Shown here piece by piece: positions 9,762 to 18,658 of a stretch of DNA of 64,000 nucleotides. Numbering within the stretch: the first letter of the stretch is position 1; each line of letters begins with the position of its first letter. Under the pieces are notes generated by a model that was not told the origin of the DNA, did no database searches, and saw only the letters and a program-made list of their open reading frames with translations. This stretch comes from Solibacillus sp. FSL W7-1464 (GTDB lineage Bacteria; Bacillota; Bacilli; Bacillales_A; Planococcaceae), in NCBI RefSeq assembly GCF_038004425.1, contig NZ_JBBORC010000001.1, positions 1,651,001-1,715,000 of the forward strand, read 5' to 3'. The position numbers were made by a program, and so were the translations under genes.

Positions 9762-10800
9762 AATTAAAGAAGGCTTATTGGAAATTACACCGGATCTGAA
9801 AGAAAGCAAAGATCGTATAAGAAGAGCCGTCCTGAAACCGGAAATCAATTCAAAAAAGAGCGTTATCTTTCCCCGTATTATCTTTTCATTTGCTTTAATT
9901 TTATCCATTTTCCTTATTACATCCGAATTTAAAAATGATAGTTATGTGAATGGATTTTCTCAAGAAACGCTTAATATGTATGGTTTGCTGGAAGATAATG
10001 AACCTAATGAGCAATACCAGAAGGATTTAATTATTTTGAAATACGGGGAACTTGAAAATATTCCATTGAAAAAGCAGGATGTTAAAAATTTAGTGACCTC
10101 TTATAGAAACGAGTTACCGGCAAGTTTTGAAAGAGTGCTCAAACAAAATAAAATTAGTGAATCTGCATATAAAGCGCAGTACCTTACACTAAAGGCACAA
10201 GTCCAATTGATTTTTGATTCTCTGTTACCTAGGTACATGCAGTTATATCCTCAGTTTCCGCAAGAAGTTCATGCTCAATTAATAATTCTTGACGCTATGG
10301 AGAAAGTGGAACATGAGAATTTCTCATTTGGAAACACGGATAGTATTTCGGCAATCGTTTTATACGAGGGGGGAAATGCTCGTATCTTATCGCTTATTGA
10401 GGAAAAAAAGTTGGCAGAAGAACAATTCATTATTATGCCTAAACATGACAGCTTGAATTTAAATCTTGGTGACGAAATACTACTGGAAAACAATTTGATA
10501 ACAAGCCAGCAAGCTGACGGTAACTATAAACAATTTGTAGTTTCCGAAAAGGTACGGTTAATGAAAGATAATGAAACAATCGAAGTGCCTGTTATGCCTG
10601 GAAAAATAAATGAATATTTTGGACAATCTGAATGGACACCACTACCTATTACCGATGAGCCCGATATGAAGCTGAAAACGCTTAAAGGAGATTATTCTGT
10701 TTGGTTTCGCGATAACATTCTGATCGGATCCGATAATAAAGGTTTTGTAATTAATGAGGAAGATATACAAAACTGGGGTGAGCAATTGATTAATGAATAA
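9751..10800 (+). CDS. Probable membrane-anchored anti-sigma factor
   Basis: About 349 residues: a short cytoplasmic N-terminus (about 40 residues, highly charged), one transmembrane segment at about residues 44-62, and a long external domain of about 285 residues. ATG at 9751 has GGGAGG upstream and overlaps the sigma gene stop by 11 nt. I do not recognise a zinc anti-sigma motif (HxxxCxxC). The anti-sigma role is inferred from operon position and topology. The large external part could sense the envelope signal. Confidence 0.7.
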   Translation: MRNEIKEGLLEITPDLKESKDRIRRAVLKPEINSKKSVIFPRIIFSFALILSIFLITSEFKNDSYVNGFSQETLNMYGLLEDNEPNEQYQKDLIILKYGELENIPLKKQDVKNLVTSYRNELPASFERVLKQNKISESAYKAQYLTLKAQVQLIFDSLLPRYMQLYPQFPQEVHAQLIILDAMEKVEHENFSFGNTDSISAIVLYEGGNARILSLIEEKKLAEEQFIIMPKHDSLNLNLGDEILLENNLITSQQADGNYKQFVVSEKVRLMKDNETIEVPVMPGKINEYFGQSEWTPLPITDEPDMKLKTLKGDYSVWFRDNILIGSDNKGFVINEEDIQNWGEQLINE

Positions 10801-10857
10801 CTTTGCCTGCTCGAACTATTAATATTAAATTAAAACCATATAGAAAGTGGCGGTATA

Positions 10858-11247
10858 ATGAGCCTTTATCGATATTTTGCTTCAAAAAACCCTTTACCAA
10901 TTATTGAAAACTCTTTCGCAACTTTAGAAGGTTATGCTTTAGAAACACAGTTTGAGATTCTCCCTTGTCGAAAAAATCCTCCGATTGCAGCTGCAGGACA
11001 AATCCAAAAGCCTTTTGTTTACAAGGTAAGAGGGAATGGAAAGCCTCTACATCAACTTGTTGACTATATTAAAGAAAATGTTAGAGAACAAGATCGAGTA
11101 GAATTTTGGTCGATATGGTACAGTGAAAAAGTACCTTCGAACAATATGTATCGACTTAATCCACAACAAATAACACCTGAAGATTTACGATTCTTGCATG
11201 ACAATGAAAATTGTTGCATTAGATTTTTTCCGAAAAATAAAAAGTAG
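10858..11247 (+). CDS. Hypothetical soluble protein
   Basis: 129 residues, no signal peptide or membrane segment, no family recognised. The C-terminal half contains a REQDRVEFWSIWYSE stretch and ends in a basic tail. Ribosome binding site is weak (GTGGCGG). It stands alone between the sigma operon and a VOC pseudogene. Confidence 0.55.
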   Translation: MSLYRYFASKNPLPIIENSFATLEGYALETQFEILPCRKNPPIAAAGQIQKPFVYKVRGNGKPLHQLVDYIKENVREQDRVEFWSIWYSEKVPSNNMYRLNPQQITPEDLRFLHDNENCCIRFFPKNKK

Positions 11248-11267
11248 CCTTCTTGAAGTCAAAATGA

Positions 11268-11611
11268 GGGATAGATGTTTTTGGGGGTTGGTTTTTAGAA
11301 GAATTGGGATATGAATCTTTTCAAACGTGGAAAAGCGGACAGAGTTGGAAAATCGGAGAGACCTATATCGTTTTCGTGCAAGCAGAAGAACGGTTTATGA
11401 ATGTACCATATCATAGATGTCGGGTTGGTCTGAACCATTTGGCTTTCCATGCAAGCTCCCGTCAACAGGTAGATGATATGACCAGAATGTTAGAAAGTAA
11501 GGGTGTTAAGATCCTTTATACTGATAAACATCCCTATGCAGGAGGGGAAATTATTACGCTGTATTTTTTGAAGATCCAGATAGAATTAAGGTTGAATTGG
11601 TAGCACCATGA
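11268..11611 (+). pseudogene. VOC (glyoxalase-like) family pseudogene, truncated and frameshifted
   Basis: The reading frame preserves most of a VOC-fold protein (GWFLEELGYESFQTWKSG, YIVFVQAEERF, VGLNHLAFHASSRQQVDDM, HPYAGG). The 5' end is missing: an in-frame TGA stands at 11265 just before the second half of the first VOC strand, and the usual start region with its first metal ligand is absent. After HPYAGG the frame shifts; a one-base change of frame restores NYYAVFFEDPDRIKVELVAP and a TGA at 11609. Two independent lesions make it non-functional. Confidence 0.8.
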
Positions 11612-11648
11612 CCTTTCCTGCTTTAATGTTTTTTACTTCTTTAAAATA

Positions 11649-11690
11649 AAAACGGAACGCCTGCTGAATTACAGGTGTTCCGTTTTCGCA
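11649..11690. terminator. Bidirectional terminator between VOC pseudogene and pgeF
   Basis: 15-bp near-perfect stem AAAACGGAACGCCTG / CAGGTGTTCCGTTTT lying between two convergent genes. Confidence 0.8.
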
Positions 11691-11708
11691 TATTCAACAC
11701 AAAAGTAT

Positions 11709-12470
11709 CTATTCTTTCCGCATAATAAAGCTCAAATGTCTGCCTGTTGAGCGGTCCTGGCGGTGGGAGAATCCATCCTCGTCCATAAATGTGCACATGC
11801 GGTCAATCGTAATATTCTCTTCAGGCACACCAGCAAGCATGCACTGCTTTTTCACGGTTAACTGGTTGTCGATATGGAATTTGTTCGTTTCATCATTCCA
11901 GTAAATAAATTCATCTGCATAACCGAGTGCTTTGAATTTTTCCTGCACATCGGCATCCACTTCAAATTTTTCCTGGCTGATTGCAGGTCCTATCATTACT
12001 TTCAAATCACTTAAATCACAATTTTCTTCTTGTTGTAAATGCTGCAGCAGTTTCAATGTAATTTCCTTAATCGTCCCTTGCCATCCGGAGTGAACAGCCC
12101 CGATGACATTTGTTTTTTCGTTATAGAATAAGACCGGGACACAATCTGCGGTAAAGCTTGAGATTACAACATTCGGTTCATACGTATATAGTGCATCGGT
12201 CTCGGGAACAGCGGATGCATTGTCGAAAGCTCCTTTGCCGATTGCGGATTTTTCCACACGGAAGAAGTTGGCGCTATGTGTTTGGTTGGCGCATACAAAC
12301 TTAGATAAATCCGTTTGCAGCAGTGAGGTAAGCTGTTGGCGGTTTTCGATAATATCCGCTTCGTTATTGCAGACATGGAGTGCCATATTATTGTTCTCGG
12401 GAAAGGCAGGATCTTTTAATGTAATGCCTAGTACGCGATTTTCATTATTTTCATAAAATTTTATCTTCAT
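11709..12470 (-). CDS. pgeF: Peptidoglycan editing factor / YfiH-type purine nucleoside phosphorylase
   Basis: About 253 residues of the YfiH/laccase-domain family. Members are known as copper- or zinc-containing proteins with purine nucleoside phosphorylase activity, and as peptidoglycan editing factor in E. coli. Metal-ligand motifs are present: AVHSGWQGT (His), DCVP (Cys) and a late FSHRQDRSTGR. ATG at 12470 is preceded by GGGGGTGA; the reading frame continues 36 codons upstream without a ribosome binding site. Convergent with the preceding pseudogene, divergent from the next gene. Confidence 0.88.
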   Translation of the reverse strand: MKIKFYENNENRVLGITLKDPAFPENNNMALHVCNNEADIIENRQQLTSLLQTDLSKFVCANQTHSANFFRVEKSAIGKGAFDNASAVPETDALYTYEPNVVISSFTADCVPVLFYNEKTNVIGAVHSGWQGTIKEITLKLLQHLQQEENCDLSDLKVMIGPAISQEKFEVDADVQEKFKALGYADEFIYWNDETNKFHIDNQLTVKKQCMLAGVPEENITIDRMCTFMDEDGFSHRQDRSTGRHLSFIMRKE

Positions 12471-12558
12471 TTTATCACCCCCTGTACTATACCCGTAAAA
12501 GCAAATTTTGTATAGGCAAATGGTGTTTGGTATAATGATGAAAAATAGGGGGAATGTG

Positions 12559-12987
12559 ATGAAGAGTTGGCAAATCATTTTAACAGGTTTTTTACCTTAT
12601 GTCATGGCGGTCATTACCTTTATCGCATTTTCAAACCCTTATGTGAATCATATGATTACATTCGGAACGGCCGCGTCCATTATCATTTATATTTTGCCGA
12701 TTTATTTTTTTGTCGTGATTCCCTGGTATTATGTGCTGTACATCATGCGTAAAAATTACAGCAAACGGGCACTTTACTTAACAAGCTTTGTTTTTTGTTT
12801 TCTGCAGCCAATTGTATTTGGATACTTTATGAAAGCACCTATTGGCAGTGAGAAATTTTTATTTTTTGTATCACCACCGTTTATAGTAGGCATAATGGTT
12901 AGTACATTGTGTATTAACTGGTTTTATAAGGAAGATTTGCAGCAAACGACAAATGGAAGGGGAGAGCCGATTGGAATTGACGATTGA
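12559..12987 (+). CDS. Four-segment membrane protein, unknown function
   Basis: 142 residues with four hydrophobic segments and a short polar tail. ATG at 12559 follows TAGGGGGAATGTG; an earlier in-frame ATG at 12508 has no such site. Its 3' end overlaps the RNase H-like gene by about 17-35 nt, so the two are probably co-translated. No family recognised. Confidence 0.7.
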   Translation: MKSWQIILTGFLPYVMAVITFIAFSNPYVNHMITFGTAASIIIYILPIYFFVVIPWYYVLYIMRKNYSKRALYLTSFVFCFLQPIVFGYFMKAPIGSEKFLFFVSPPFIVGIMVSTLCINWFYKEDLQQTTNGRGEPIGIDD

Positions 12988-13642
12988 ATGGCAATATATT
13001 ACAAAGTCAAAGCAGGAAATTACATGGCGAAGTGAGGCAATTCCGGCAGCGCATGCTTATACACTCGTACTGGATATGGAAAATACAGGACGCACAAAAA
13101 ATATAGTGATGACAGATGAACATGACAGTACATGGACATTGAAAGAGCTGAAAAAATATTTGAAATCTCTTGAAACAGAACCTACTGAAGTGGAAGTGTA
13201 CTTCGATGGCGGATTTAATAGAGAAGAAAAGCTGGCCGGTTTAGGAATTGTCGTCTATTATAAACAGAATGGGAAAAACTACCGCTTGCGGACGAACCAG
13301 CTGGCGGAGTATTTGACATCAAACAATGAAGCGGAATATGCAGCATTAAATCTTGCAGTTGAACAGCTTGAAGAAATGGGCGTTCATCACCAAAAAATAA
13401 AGATTTACGGCGATTCGCAAGTCGTCATTAATGAAATGAACGGCGAATGGGCAGTAACCGATAGTGTTCTGACTACATGGGCGGATAAAATCGATGCGAA
13501 GCTCCAAAAGCTTGGGATTCGACCGGAGTATCAATATATCGACCGCAAACTAAATGGAGAAGCGGATCAGCTTGCTAATCAGGCACTGCAGGAAGTAGAA
13601 ATATACGCGGATATTGATATACGAAAAAGTAAGAAAAGATAG
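12971..13642 (+). CDS. RNase H-like (reverse-transcriptase-like) protein
   Basis: About 223 residues: an N-terminal domain of about 75 residues of unknown role, then a type 1 RNase H fold. The four acidic active-site positions are visible: D in EVYFDGGFN, E in SNNEAEYAA, D in YGDSQVVI, and D in NGEADQLAN. Start is taken as TTG at 12971, 6 bp after GGGGAG; ATG at 12953 is possible. Two-domain layout resembles the YpeP-type proteins of bacilli. Likely cleaves RNA in RNA-DNA hybrids. Confidence 0.8.
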   Translation: MELTIEWQYITKSKQEITWRSEAIPAAHAYTLVLDMENTGRTKNIVMTDEHDSTWTLKELKKYLKSLETEPTEVEVYFDGGFNREEKLAGLGIVVYYKQNGKNYRLRTNQLAEYLTSNNEAEYAALNLAVEQLEEMGVHHQKIKIYGDSQVVINEMNGEWAVTDSVLTTWADKIDAKLQKLGIRPEYQYIDRKLNGEADQLANQALQEVEIYADIDIRKSKKR

Positions 13643-13658
13643 ATGAAGGGAGATTTTT

Positions 13659-13961
13659 ATGATTCGTTCTGTTGGCACAGGGAGTTCAAGTTTAAACAAC
13701 CAGACACGTCCCCGAAATTTACAGCAGCAAACTACAGCCTTTCCGAAAATCGGGGAAGAACAAGGTGTCGCACGAGAGCAGGAAAAGCTGCGAACAGATG
13801 AGGCCGAAAGAGGACCAGTAATGGTTGGAGTCAAACCGAAAGCACAGCTGAAATCCATTTTTGATGAACCGAATGGTGTCGTGAAGCTGAATGCGGACGG
13901 CGACAAATTGGAAGTTAGTAAGCGTGCGATCTCACTCGCAAAAGAAGTGCTCTATACGTAA
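13659..13961 (+). CDS. Hypothetical small soluble protein
   Basis: 100 residues, Gln- and charge-rich N-terminal half that looks disordered, then a short ordered C-terminus. AAGGGAG precedes the ATG, 16 bp after the RNase H-like stop, so probably the last gene of that operon. Not recognised. Confidence 0.65.
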   Translation: MIRSVGTGSSSLNNQTRPRNLQQQTTAFPKIGEEQGVAREQEKLRTDEAERGPVMVGVKPKAQLKSIFDEPNGVVKLNADGDKLEVSKRAISLAKEVLYT

Positions 13962-13966
13962 AGAAA

Positions 13967-14002
13967 AAAGCTCCGCCGGGAATATCTCGGCGGAGCTTTC
14001 GT
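13967..14002. terminator. Bidirectional terminator between convergent genes
   Basis: Perfect 12-bp GC-rich stem AAAGCTCCGCCG / CGGCGGAGCTTT between the end of the + operon and the end of aspA. Confidence 0.88.
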
Positions 14003-14011
14003 ATTGGGAAT

Positions 14012-15430
14012 TTATTGTTGTTTTTCAAATGCACGTTCACCAGCAATACCTGGTTGCGTTAATTCGAATGGATTTAAAATAATATCGAGCTGCTCAAGTG
14101 TGAAATAGTTGTACATTAAGCAAAGTTCACGAACAGATTTACCGCTGTGCAGTGCTTCACGTGCAATTTGACTTGAACGCTCATAGCCTAAATGTGGAGC
14201 AAGTGCTGTAATTACACCGATTGAACGTTCTACGAAATCATGCAGGCGCGCTTCATTTGCTTCGATATGATCCAGGCAATATTTTGTAAATACTGTGAAG
14301 CCGTTTGTCATAATTTCGATTGACTGAAGCAGATTAAATACGAGAACCGGTTCCATTACATTCAGTTCAAATTGTCCCGCTTCTGAAGCAAGCGAGATTG
14401 TTACATCGTTACCGATTACTTGGAATGCAATTTGGTTAATAACTTCCGGCATAACCGGATTTACTTTACCCGGCATGATAGAAGAACCTGGTTGACGTTC
14501 CGGTAGGCGAATCTCTGCGAAACCGGCTTTTGGACCAGATGCCATCAAGCGTAAGTCATTACAGATTTTCGACATATTCATCATGGCGATTTTTAACATG
14601 GATGATACTTCAGCATACGTATCGGTATTTTGTGTACCATCGATTAAATTGTCTACTTTAATGAACGGGAATCCACTATAAGTCGCGATGTTTTCTACTG
14701 CCAATTTCATATATTCAGGGTCCGCGTTCAGGCCTGTCCCGATTGCGGTTGCTCCGATATTGATTTGCAGCATAGTTTGCTGCGCTTTTTTGATTCGAGC
14801 AATATCACGGGACACAACGGCAGCGTAAGCACCGAATTCCTGGCCTAAACGAACAGGTACAGCATCTTGTAAATGCGTACGACCCATTTTAACGATTGAA
14901 TCGAATTCTACTGATTTTCTGATAAAGCTATCTCGCATCATTTCCATTGCCATAATCAGATTATTTAACGTAGAAACTGTAGCAATGTGGATAGCTGATG
15001 GGAATGCATCATTTGTTGATTGCGCCATATTGACATGGCTGTTAGGACTAATGATTGAATAAGTACCTTTTTCTTCCCCTAAAATTTCCAGTGCACGGTT
15101 AGCAATTACTTCATTGGCATTCATGTTCATTGAAGTGCCTGCTCCGCCCTGAATTGGATCTACGACGAACTGGTCATGTAATAGTCCTGAAATAATGTCA
15201 TCTGATGCTTGTGCAATTGCATTAGCAATTACTGGATCCAATTTGCCGATAGCAGCATTTGCAAGTGCTGAACTTTTCTTTACGATGGCAAATGCACGAA
15301 TTAATTCAGGGTGCATTGTCATTTTAGTAATCGGGAAATTTTCTAATGCACGAGTTGTTTGAACGCCGTAATAAACGTCCTTTGGTATTTCTAATGTGCC
15401 TAAAAAGTCTTTTTCAATACGTGTACTCAT
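14012..15430 (-). CDS. aspA: Aspartate ammonia-lyase
   Basis: Converts L-aspartate to fumarate and ammonia. 472 residues. It carries the fumarase/aspartase superfamily loop GSSIMPGKVNPVMPE with the catalytic serine, the GGAGTSMNMNANEVIANRA stretch, and HVNMAQSTNDAFPSA, which binds the substrate carboxylates. Retention of these with a 'STRIEKDFLG' N-terminus favours aspartase over class II fumarase. ATG at 15430 has TTGGAGGG upstream; the frame stays open further upstream without signals. Single gene. Confidence 0.93.
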   Translation of the reverse strand: MSTRIEKDFLGTLEIPKDVYYGVQTTRALENFPITKMTMHPELIRAFAIVKKSSALANAAIGKLDPVIANAIAQASDDIISGLLHDQFVVDPIQGGAGTSMNMNANEVIANRALEILGEEKGTYSIISPNSHVNMAQSTNDAFPSAIHIATVSTLNNLIMAMEMMRDSFIRKSVEFDSIVKMGRTHLQDAVPVRLGQEFGAYAAVVSRDIARIKKAQQTMLQINIGATAIGTGLNADPEYMKLAVENIATYSGFPFIKVDNLIDGTQNTDTYAEVSSMLKIAMMNMSKICNDLRLMASGPKAGFAEIRLPERQPGSSIMPGKVNPVMPEVINQIAFQVIGNDVTISLASEAGQFELNVMEPVLVFNLLQSIEIMTNGFTVFTKYCLDHIEANEARLHDFVERSIGVITALAPHLGYERSSQIAREALHSGKSVRELCLMYNYFTLEQLDIILNPFELTQPGIAGERAFEKQQ

Positions 15431-15641
15431 TTGTACAAACCCTCCAAGAGAATGGTGTAATAGTTGGATAAACAACTACATTATACGCCATATTATAATA
15501 AAAGCTTACTTGCTGAATTATTAGTTTATTTAACGTTCTCACGTAAGTTTAAATTAACCAATATTAACAAATATAATGAGGGGAATTTCGTAACTTTTTG
15601 ACTTTTTATACGACTAATCAGGAAAGAGATGAGGTGATTGA

Positions 15642-16184
15642 ATGAAGAAATGGTTAAGTTACGCGTTGGTCGTGGGGATGGTTTTGCTCCTTACAGCATG
15701 TAATACAAAAGAAGATGAAAATGAATCATCATCCGAACCAACCGAACCGGTGCAGGAAAAGAATGATGAAAATAAAGTAGATTATGAATTACTGCTTCAT
15801 TTAGATACGATACCTCCTGAGGTCGGTACGAGTATTTCAATCGTGCAGGATGAAAAGCTGTATACGACTTGGGCCGATATTTTTGGTTTTGAATCGGTTC
15901 CATCTGTCGATTTTGAAACAGAGGAAGTACTGTTTGTCACAGGGTATTCGGATGGCTGTGGAAGAGAAATTGAAAAAATCGAAAAAGACGGGGATACGTT
16001 AGTCATTACGTTAAACTATCCGGAAGATCTTCGCAGCGAAGAAGACATCGCCTGCACAGAAATTGCTTTGGACAATACGTATGTTGTTAAAATGAAAAAA
16101 ACCAATACAACAAAAGGTAAGCTGATCGATATCAATCGAACAATCTATGAAGAAGATAAAACGGTTCAGGAAAAATTGCAGTAA
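15642..16184 (+). CDS. Putative lipoprotein
   Basis: 180 residues. Signal peptide with lipobox LLTAC (Cys at about residue 20), an acidic Ser/Glu-rich linker, then a soluble domain with a possible disulfide pair (SDGCGREI and DIACTEIA). No family recognised. GAGGTG precedes the ATG. Exported and membrane-anchored by inference from the lipobox. Confidence 0.75.
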   Translation: MKKWLSYALVVGMVLLLTACNTKEDENESSSEPTEPVQEKNDENKVDYELLLHLDTIPPEVGTSISIVQDEKLYTTWADIFGFESVPSVDFETEEVLFVTGYSDGCGREIEKIEKDGDTLVITLNYPEDLRSEEDIACTEIALDNTYVVKMKKTNTTKGKLIDINRTIYEEDKTVQEKLQ

Positions 16185-16225
16185 ACGAATACAGTAATAC
16201 GAGGGGCTACCAATTCCTCTATACA

Positions 16226-16271
16226 AATATTACACTGAAAATATTGAATTTTCGGTGTAATATTTTTTTGG
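16226..16271 (+). terminator. Terminator after the lipoprotein gene
   Basis: 17-bp stem from AATATTACACTGAAAAT to ATTTTCGGTGTAATATT with one G-T pair, then seven T. Confidence 0.88.
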
Positions 16272-16419
16272 TCATGAATTTTCTGCAAGAAGAAAACATT
16301 ATGTTGGGAATAAGGTTAAATTGCTATTTACATAATAACTGGCTTCGATTATCTATTGTAAGACCCTAAAAAAATTGGTAGTATGAATTATCGTACAATA
16401 ATAGTATTGAACGCGAACT

Positions 16420-16600
16420 ATAGGAAACTGGAAGATGCCAGGGACCTATAGGCAACTAATTGCATACATATCAAGCGTAGATCGTCGTGGATAAAACTAC
16501 TGGCGGGAGCAGTTTCTGGAGAGAGCGCGATAATTCGCGTCGCCGAAGGGTTCACAATCTCAGGCAAAAGGACAGAAGAGTAATGAGAGACGCTTTTCTT
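16420..16600 (+). ncRNA. Glycine riboswitch (gcvT motif), one clear aptamer
   Basis: The core at about 16511-16582 shows the glycine aptamer consensus: GGAGAGAGCGC, then CGCCGAAGGG, CAATCTCAGGCAAAAGGAC and AGA closing a TTCT/AGAA P1. Only one full aptamer is seen; a CTATAGG...CCTATAG hairpin at 16429-16450 precedes it, and a GCTTTTC...GAAAAGC pairing follows it, which may replace the second aptamer. A terminator at 16717 and a cycA-type carrier at 16844 lie downstream, so it most likely controls glycine transport. The left boundary is uncertain. Confidence 0.88.
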
Positions 16601-16716
16601 TAGCATTATGTATTTGTAAAACATGCATTGTTTAATGAAAAGCCCTCGATAGATGTCGCAGATTTTTTAGAAATCTGGACGCGATTTTACAGAGGTGAAA
16701 TCGATTATTCTTAGAC

Positions 16717-16750
16717 ACAGGGACTGGCATATTATCAGTCCCTGTTTTAA
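16717..16750 (+). terminator. Riboswitch expression-platform terminator
   Basis: Perfect 10-bp stem ACAGGGACTG / CAGTCCCTGT, 8-nt loop, then TTTTAATT, placed between the glycine aptamer and the permease gene. Two further hairpins (16658-16677 and 16681-16703) lie between aptamer and terminator. Confidence 0.85.
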
Positions 16751-16843
16751 TTCCAGAAAAATTTACTTGATGGACCGCGATGAAGTACCTATTATTTTGC
16801 GCTGTGTATACAGACAAAATACTTATCCTTTGGAGGAATCGTT

Positions 16844-18181
16844 TTGGAACAACAAGAATTAAAGCGCGACCTGAAAAATCGCCACGTTCAGTTAATAGCG
16901 ATTGGAGGAACAATCGGAACGGGGTTGTTTTTAGGGTCAGGTAAAGCGATCTCACTTGCAGGACCTTCTATTATCTTTGCATACTTAATCGTTGGAATTG
17001 CACTATTTTTCGTCATGCGTGCACTTGGCGAATTGCTTTTATCAAAAGGCGGCTATGCATCATTTACCGAGTTCGCCACTGAATACTTAGGGGATTGGGC
17101 AGGCTATATTACCGGCTGGACTTACTGGTTCTGCTGGATTATGACGGCAATGGCAGATATTATAGCTGTCGGCATGTACACGCAGTACTGGTTCGACATC
17201 CCGCAGTGGGTACCGGCTATCGCATGTTTAGTTGTTTTGCTTATTTTGAATTTATTGACGGTCAAACTGTTCGGGGAGCTGGAATTTTGGTTTGCGTTAA
17301 TTAAAATCATCACTATTGTTGCGTTGATTGCGATTGGCATTGTATTGTTGATCATTGGTTTTGAAACTGATACAGGCAAAGTGGCTGTATCGAATTTATG
17401 GGAGCATGGCGGATTATTCCCGAATGGTGCATTTGGATTTTTAATGGCGTTCCAAATGGTTGTCTTTGCATTCGTCGGGGTTGAGTTAGTAGGGGTAGCT
17501 GCTGCTGAAACGGCAAACCCGCAAAAGAATATCCCATCTGCGATCAATAAAATTCCTGTGCGTATACTGCTGTTTTATGTAGGGGCATTATTCGTCATTT
17601 TAACAATCAATCCTTGGGATACATTAAGCGCAGCAAGCTCGCCATTCGTTCAGGTTTTCGCATTGGTAGGAATACCGATTGCAGCAGGTTTAATTAACTT
17701 TGTTGTGCTGACATCAGCTGCTTCTGCAGGAAATAGCGGGATGTTCTCAACAAGCCGTATGCTGTTCAGTTTAAGTAATAATAAGCAAGCACCGAAAGCT
17801 TACGGTAAATTAAACAAAAATGCGGTGCCGCAAAATGGTCTTTTATTTTCTGCAGTCGTGGTTTCGATTGGAGCATTGCTAAGCTATTTCATGCCGGACG
17901 ATGCCTTCAGTATCGTGACAACAATTAGTGCGATTTGTTTTATTTGGGTTTGGAGCATTATTCTGATTTCGCATATTATCTATAAAAAGCGTCATCCGGA
18001 ATTACATAAATCTTCAACTTTCAAAGCACCTTTAACACCATTGGTCAACTATTTAATATTGGCATTCTTCTTGTTTTTACTAGTCGTTATGGCAATTTCC
18101 GAGTCTACGAGAACTGCACTGCTGTTAACACCGCTATGGTTTATCGCGCTGTTTGTTCTTTATAAGATTAGAAAGAAATAA
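16844..18181 (+). CDS. cycA: Amino acid permease, D-serine/D-alanine/glycine transporter type
   Basis: 445-residue member of the amino acid transporter (AAT) family with about 12 membrane segments. Conserved N-terminal RHVQLIAIGGTIGTGLFLGSG and the later GVELVGVAAAETANPQKNIP are present. Start is TTG at 16844 with GGAGGA 8 bp upstream. The glycine riboswitch and terminator in its leader support glycine as a main substrate. Within the family, sequence alone cannot exclude alanine or serine. Confidence 0.88.
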   Translation: MEQQELKRDLKNRHVQLIAIGGTIGTGLFLGSGKAISLAGPSIIFAYLIVGIALFFVMRALGELLLSKGGYASFTEFATEYLGDWAGYITGWTYWFCWIMTAMADIIAVGMYTQYWFDIPQWVPAIACLVVLLILNLLTVKLFGELEFWFALIKIITIVALIAIGIVLLIIGFETDTGKVAVSNLWEHGGLFPNGAFGFLMAFQMVVFAFVGVELVGVAAAETANPQKNIPSAINKIPVRILLFYVGALFVILTINPWDTLSAASSPFVQVFALVGIPIAAGLINFVVLTSAASAGNSGMFSTSRMLFSLSNNKQAPKAYGKLNKNAVPQNGLLFSAVVVSIGALLSYFMPDDAFSIVTTISAICFIWVWSIILISHIIYKKRHPELHKSSTFKAPLTPLVNYLILAFFLFLLVVMAISESTRTALLLTPLWFIALFVLYKIRKK

Positions 18182-18188
18182 ATAGTCT

Positions 18189-18226
18189 AAAAAAGCATTT
18201 TTCTTTTAGAAAGATGCTTTTTTTCA
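18189..18226 (+). terminator. Terminator after cycA
   Basis: AAAAAAGCATTTTTC / GAAAGATGCTTTTTTT stem ending in a T-run, just after the cycA stop. Confidence 0.85.
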
Positions 18227-18260
18227 TTGTAAAATTGATTTCCATTCCGGGGGCGGATTT

Positions 18261-18576
18261 TATTAGAACAATAGGGTGGTTTATTAGAAGAATTTTAAGT
18301 GATATTAGAAGAACCGGGCTGGATATTAGAAAATCCTTAAATTTGAGGCCGTGTAGAAACGTTATAGCCGGTATAATGGGCGAGAAGAAGCCGTGTCTGG
18401 ATTTTATTAGAACATTTGAGCGGGTTATTAGAAATTCGAGGCAGGATATTAGAAGAAGTACATACTTTATTCGAACATCCGGGACACATATTAGAACAAC
18501 CCGCATTTATATTAGAAGATCGGCAATATATTAGAACAAATAAACTTATATTAGAACTTCTGTGGATATATTAGAA
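18261..18576. repeat. Phased TATTAGAA array 1 (period 21 bp)
   Basis: Thirteen copies of TATTAGAA, one of them TATTCGAA, start at 18261, 18282, 18303, 18324, 18405, 18426, 18447, 18468, 18489, 18510, 18529, 18549 and 18569. Most steps are exactly 21 bp; the last three are 19, 20 and 20, and one gap is 81 bp. The 13 bases between copies vary, with a weak preference for CA or GA then TCCGG. It lies between the convergent cycA and MFS genes. A second array of the same kind is at 50413-50773. Spacer length and variability rule out CRISPR. Function unknown. Confidence 0.9.
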
Positions 18577-18658
18577 AATCCGGCCTCTCTCCGCTGCACA
18601 ATAGTTCAACTCGAAGCAATAGGTTTTTTACAGCAGTAGCAAATCGTTTCGTACGCAA

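Noticed and set aside
18168-18534. Frames of 106-112 codons on both strands across the first array, with heptad IRR- or VLI-like repeats
   Set aside because: They result from the 21-bp period (seven codons). No ribosome binding site, and the 19- and 20-bp steps break the frame.
18261-18576. CRISPR array
   Set aside because: The conserved unit is only 8 bp and spacers 11-13 bp; no cas genes in the window.
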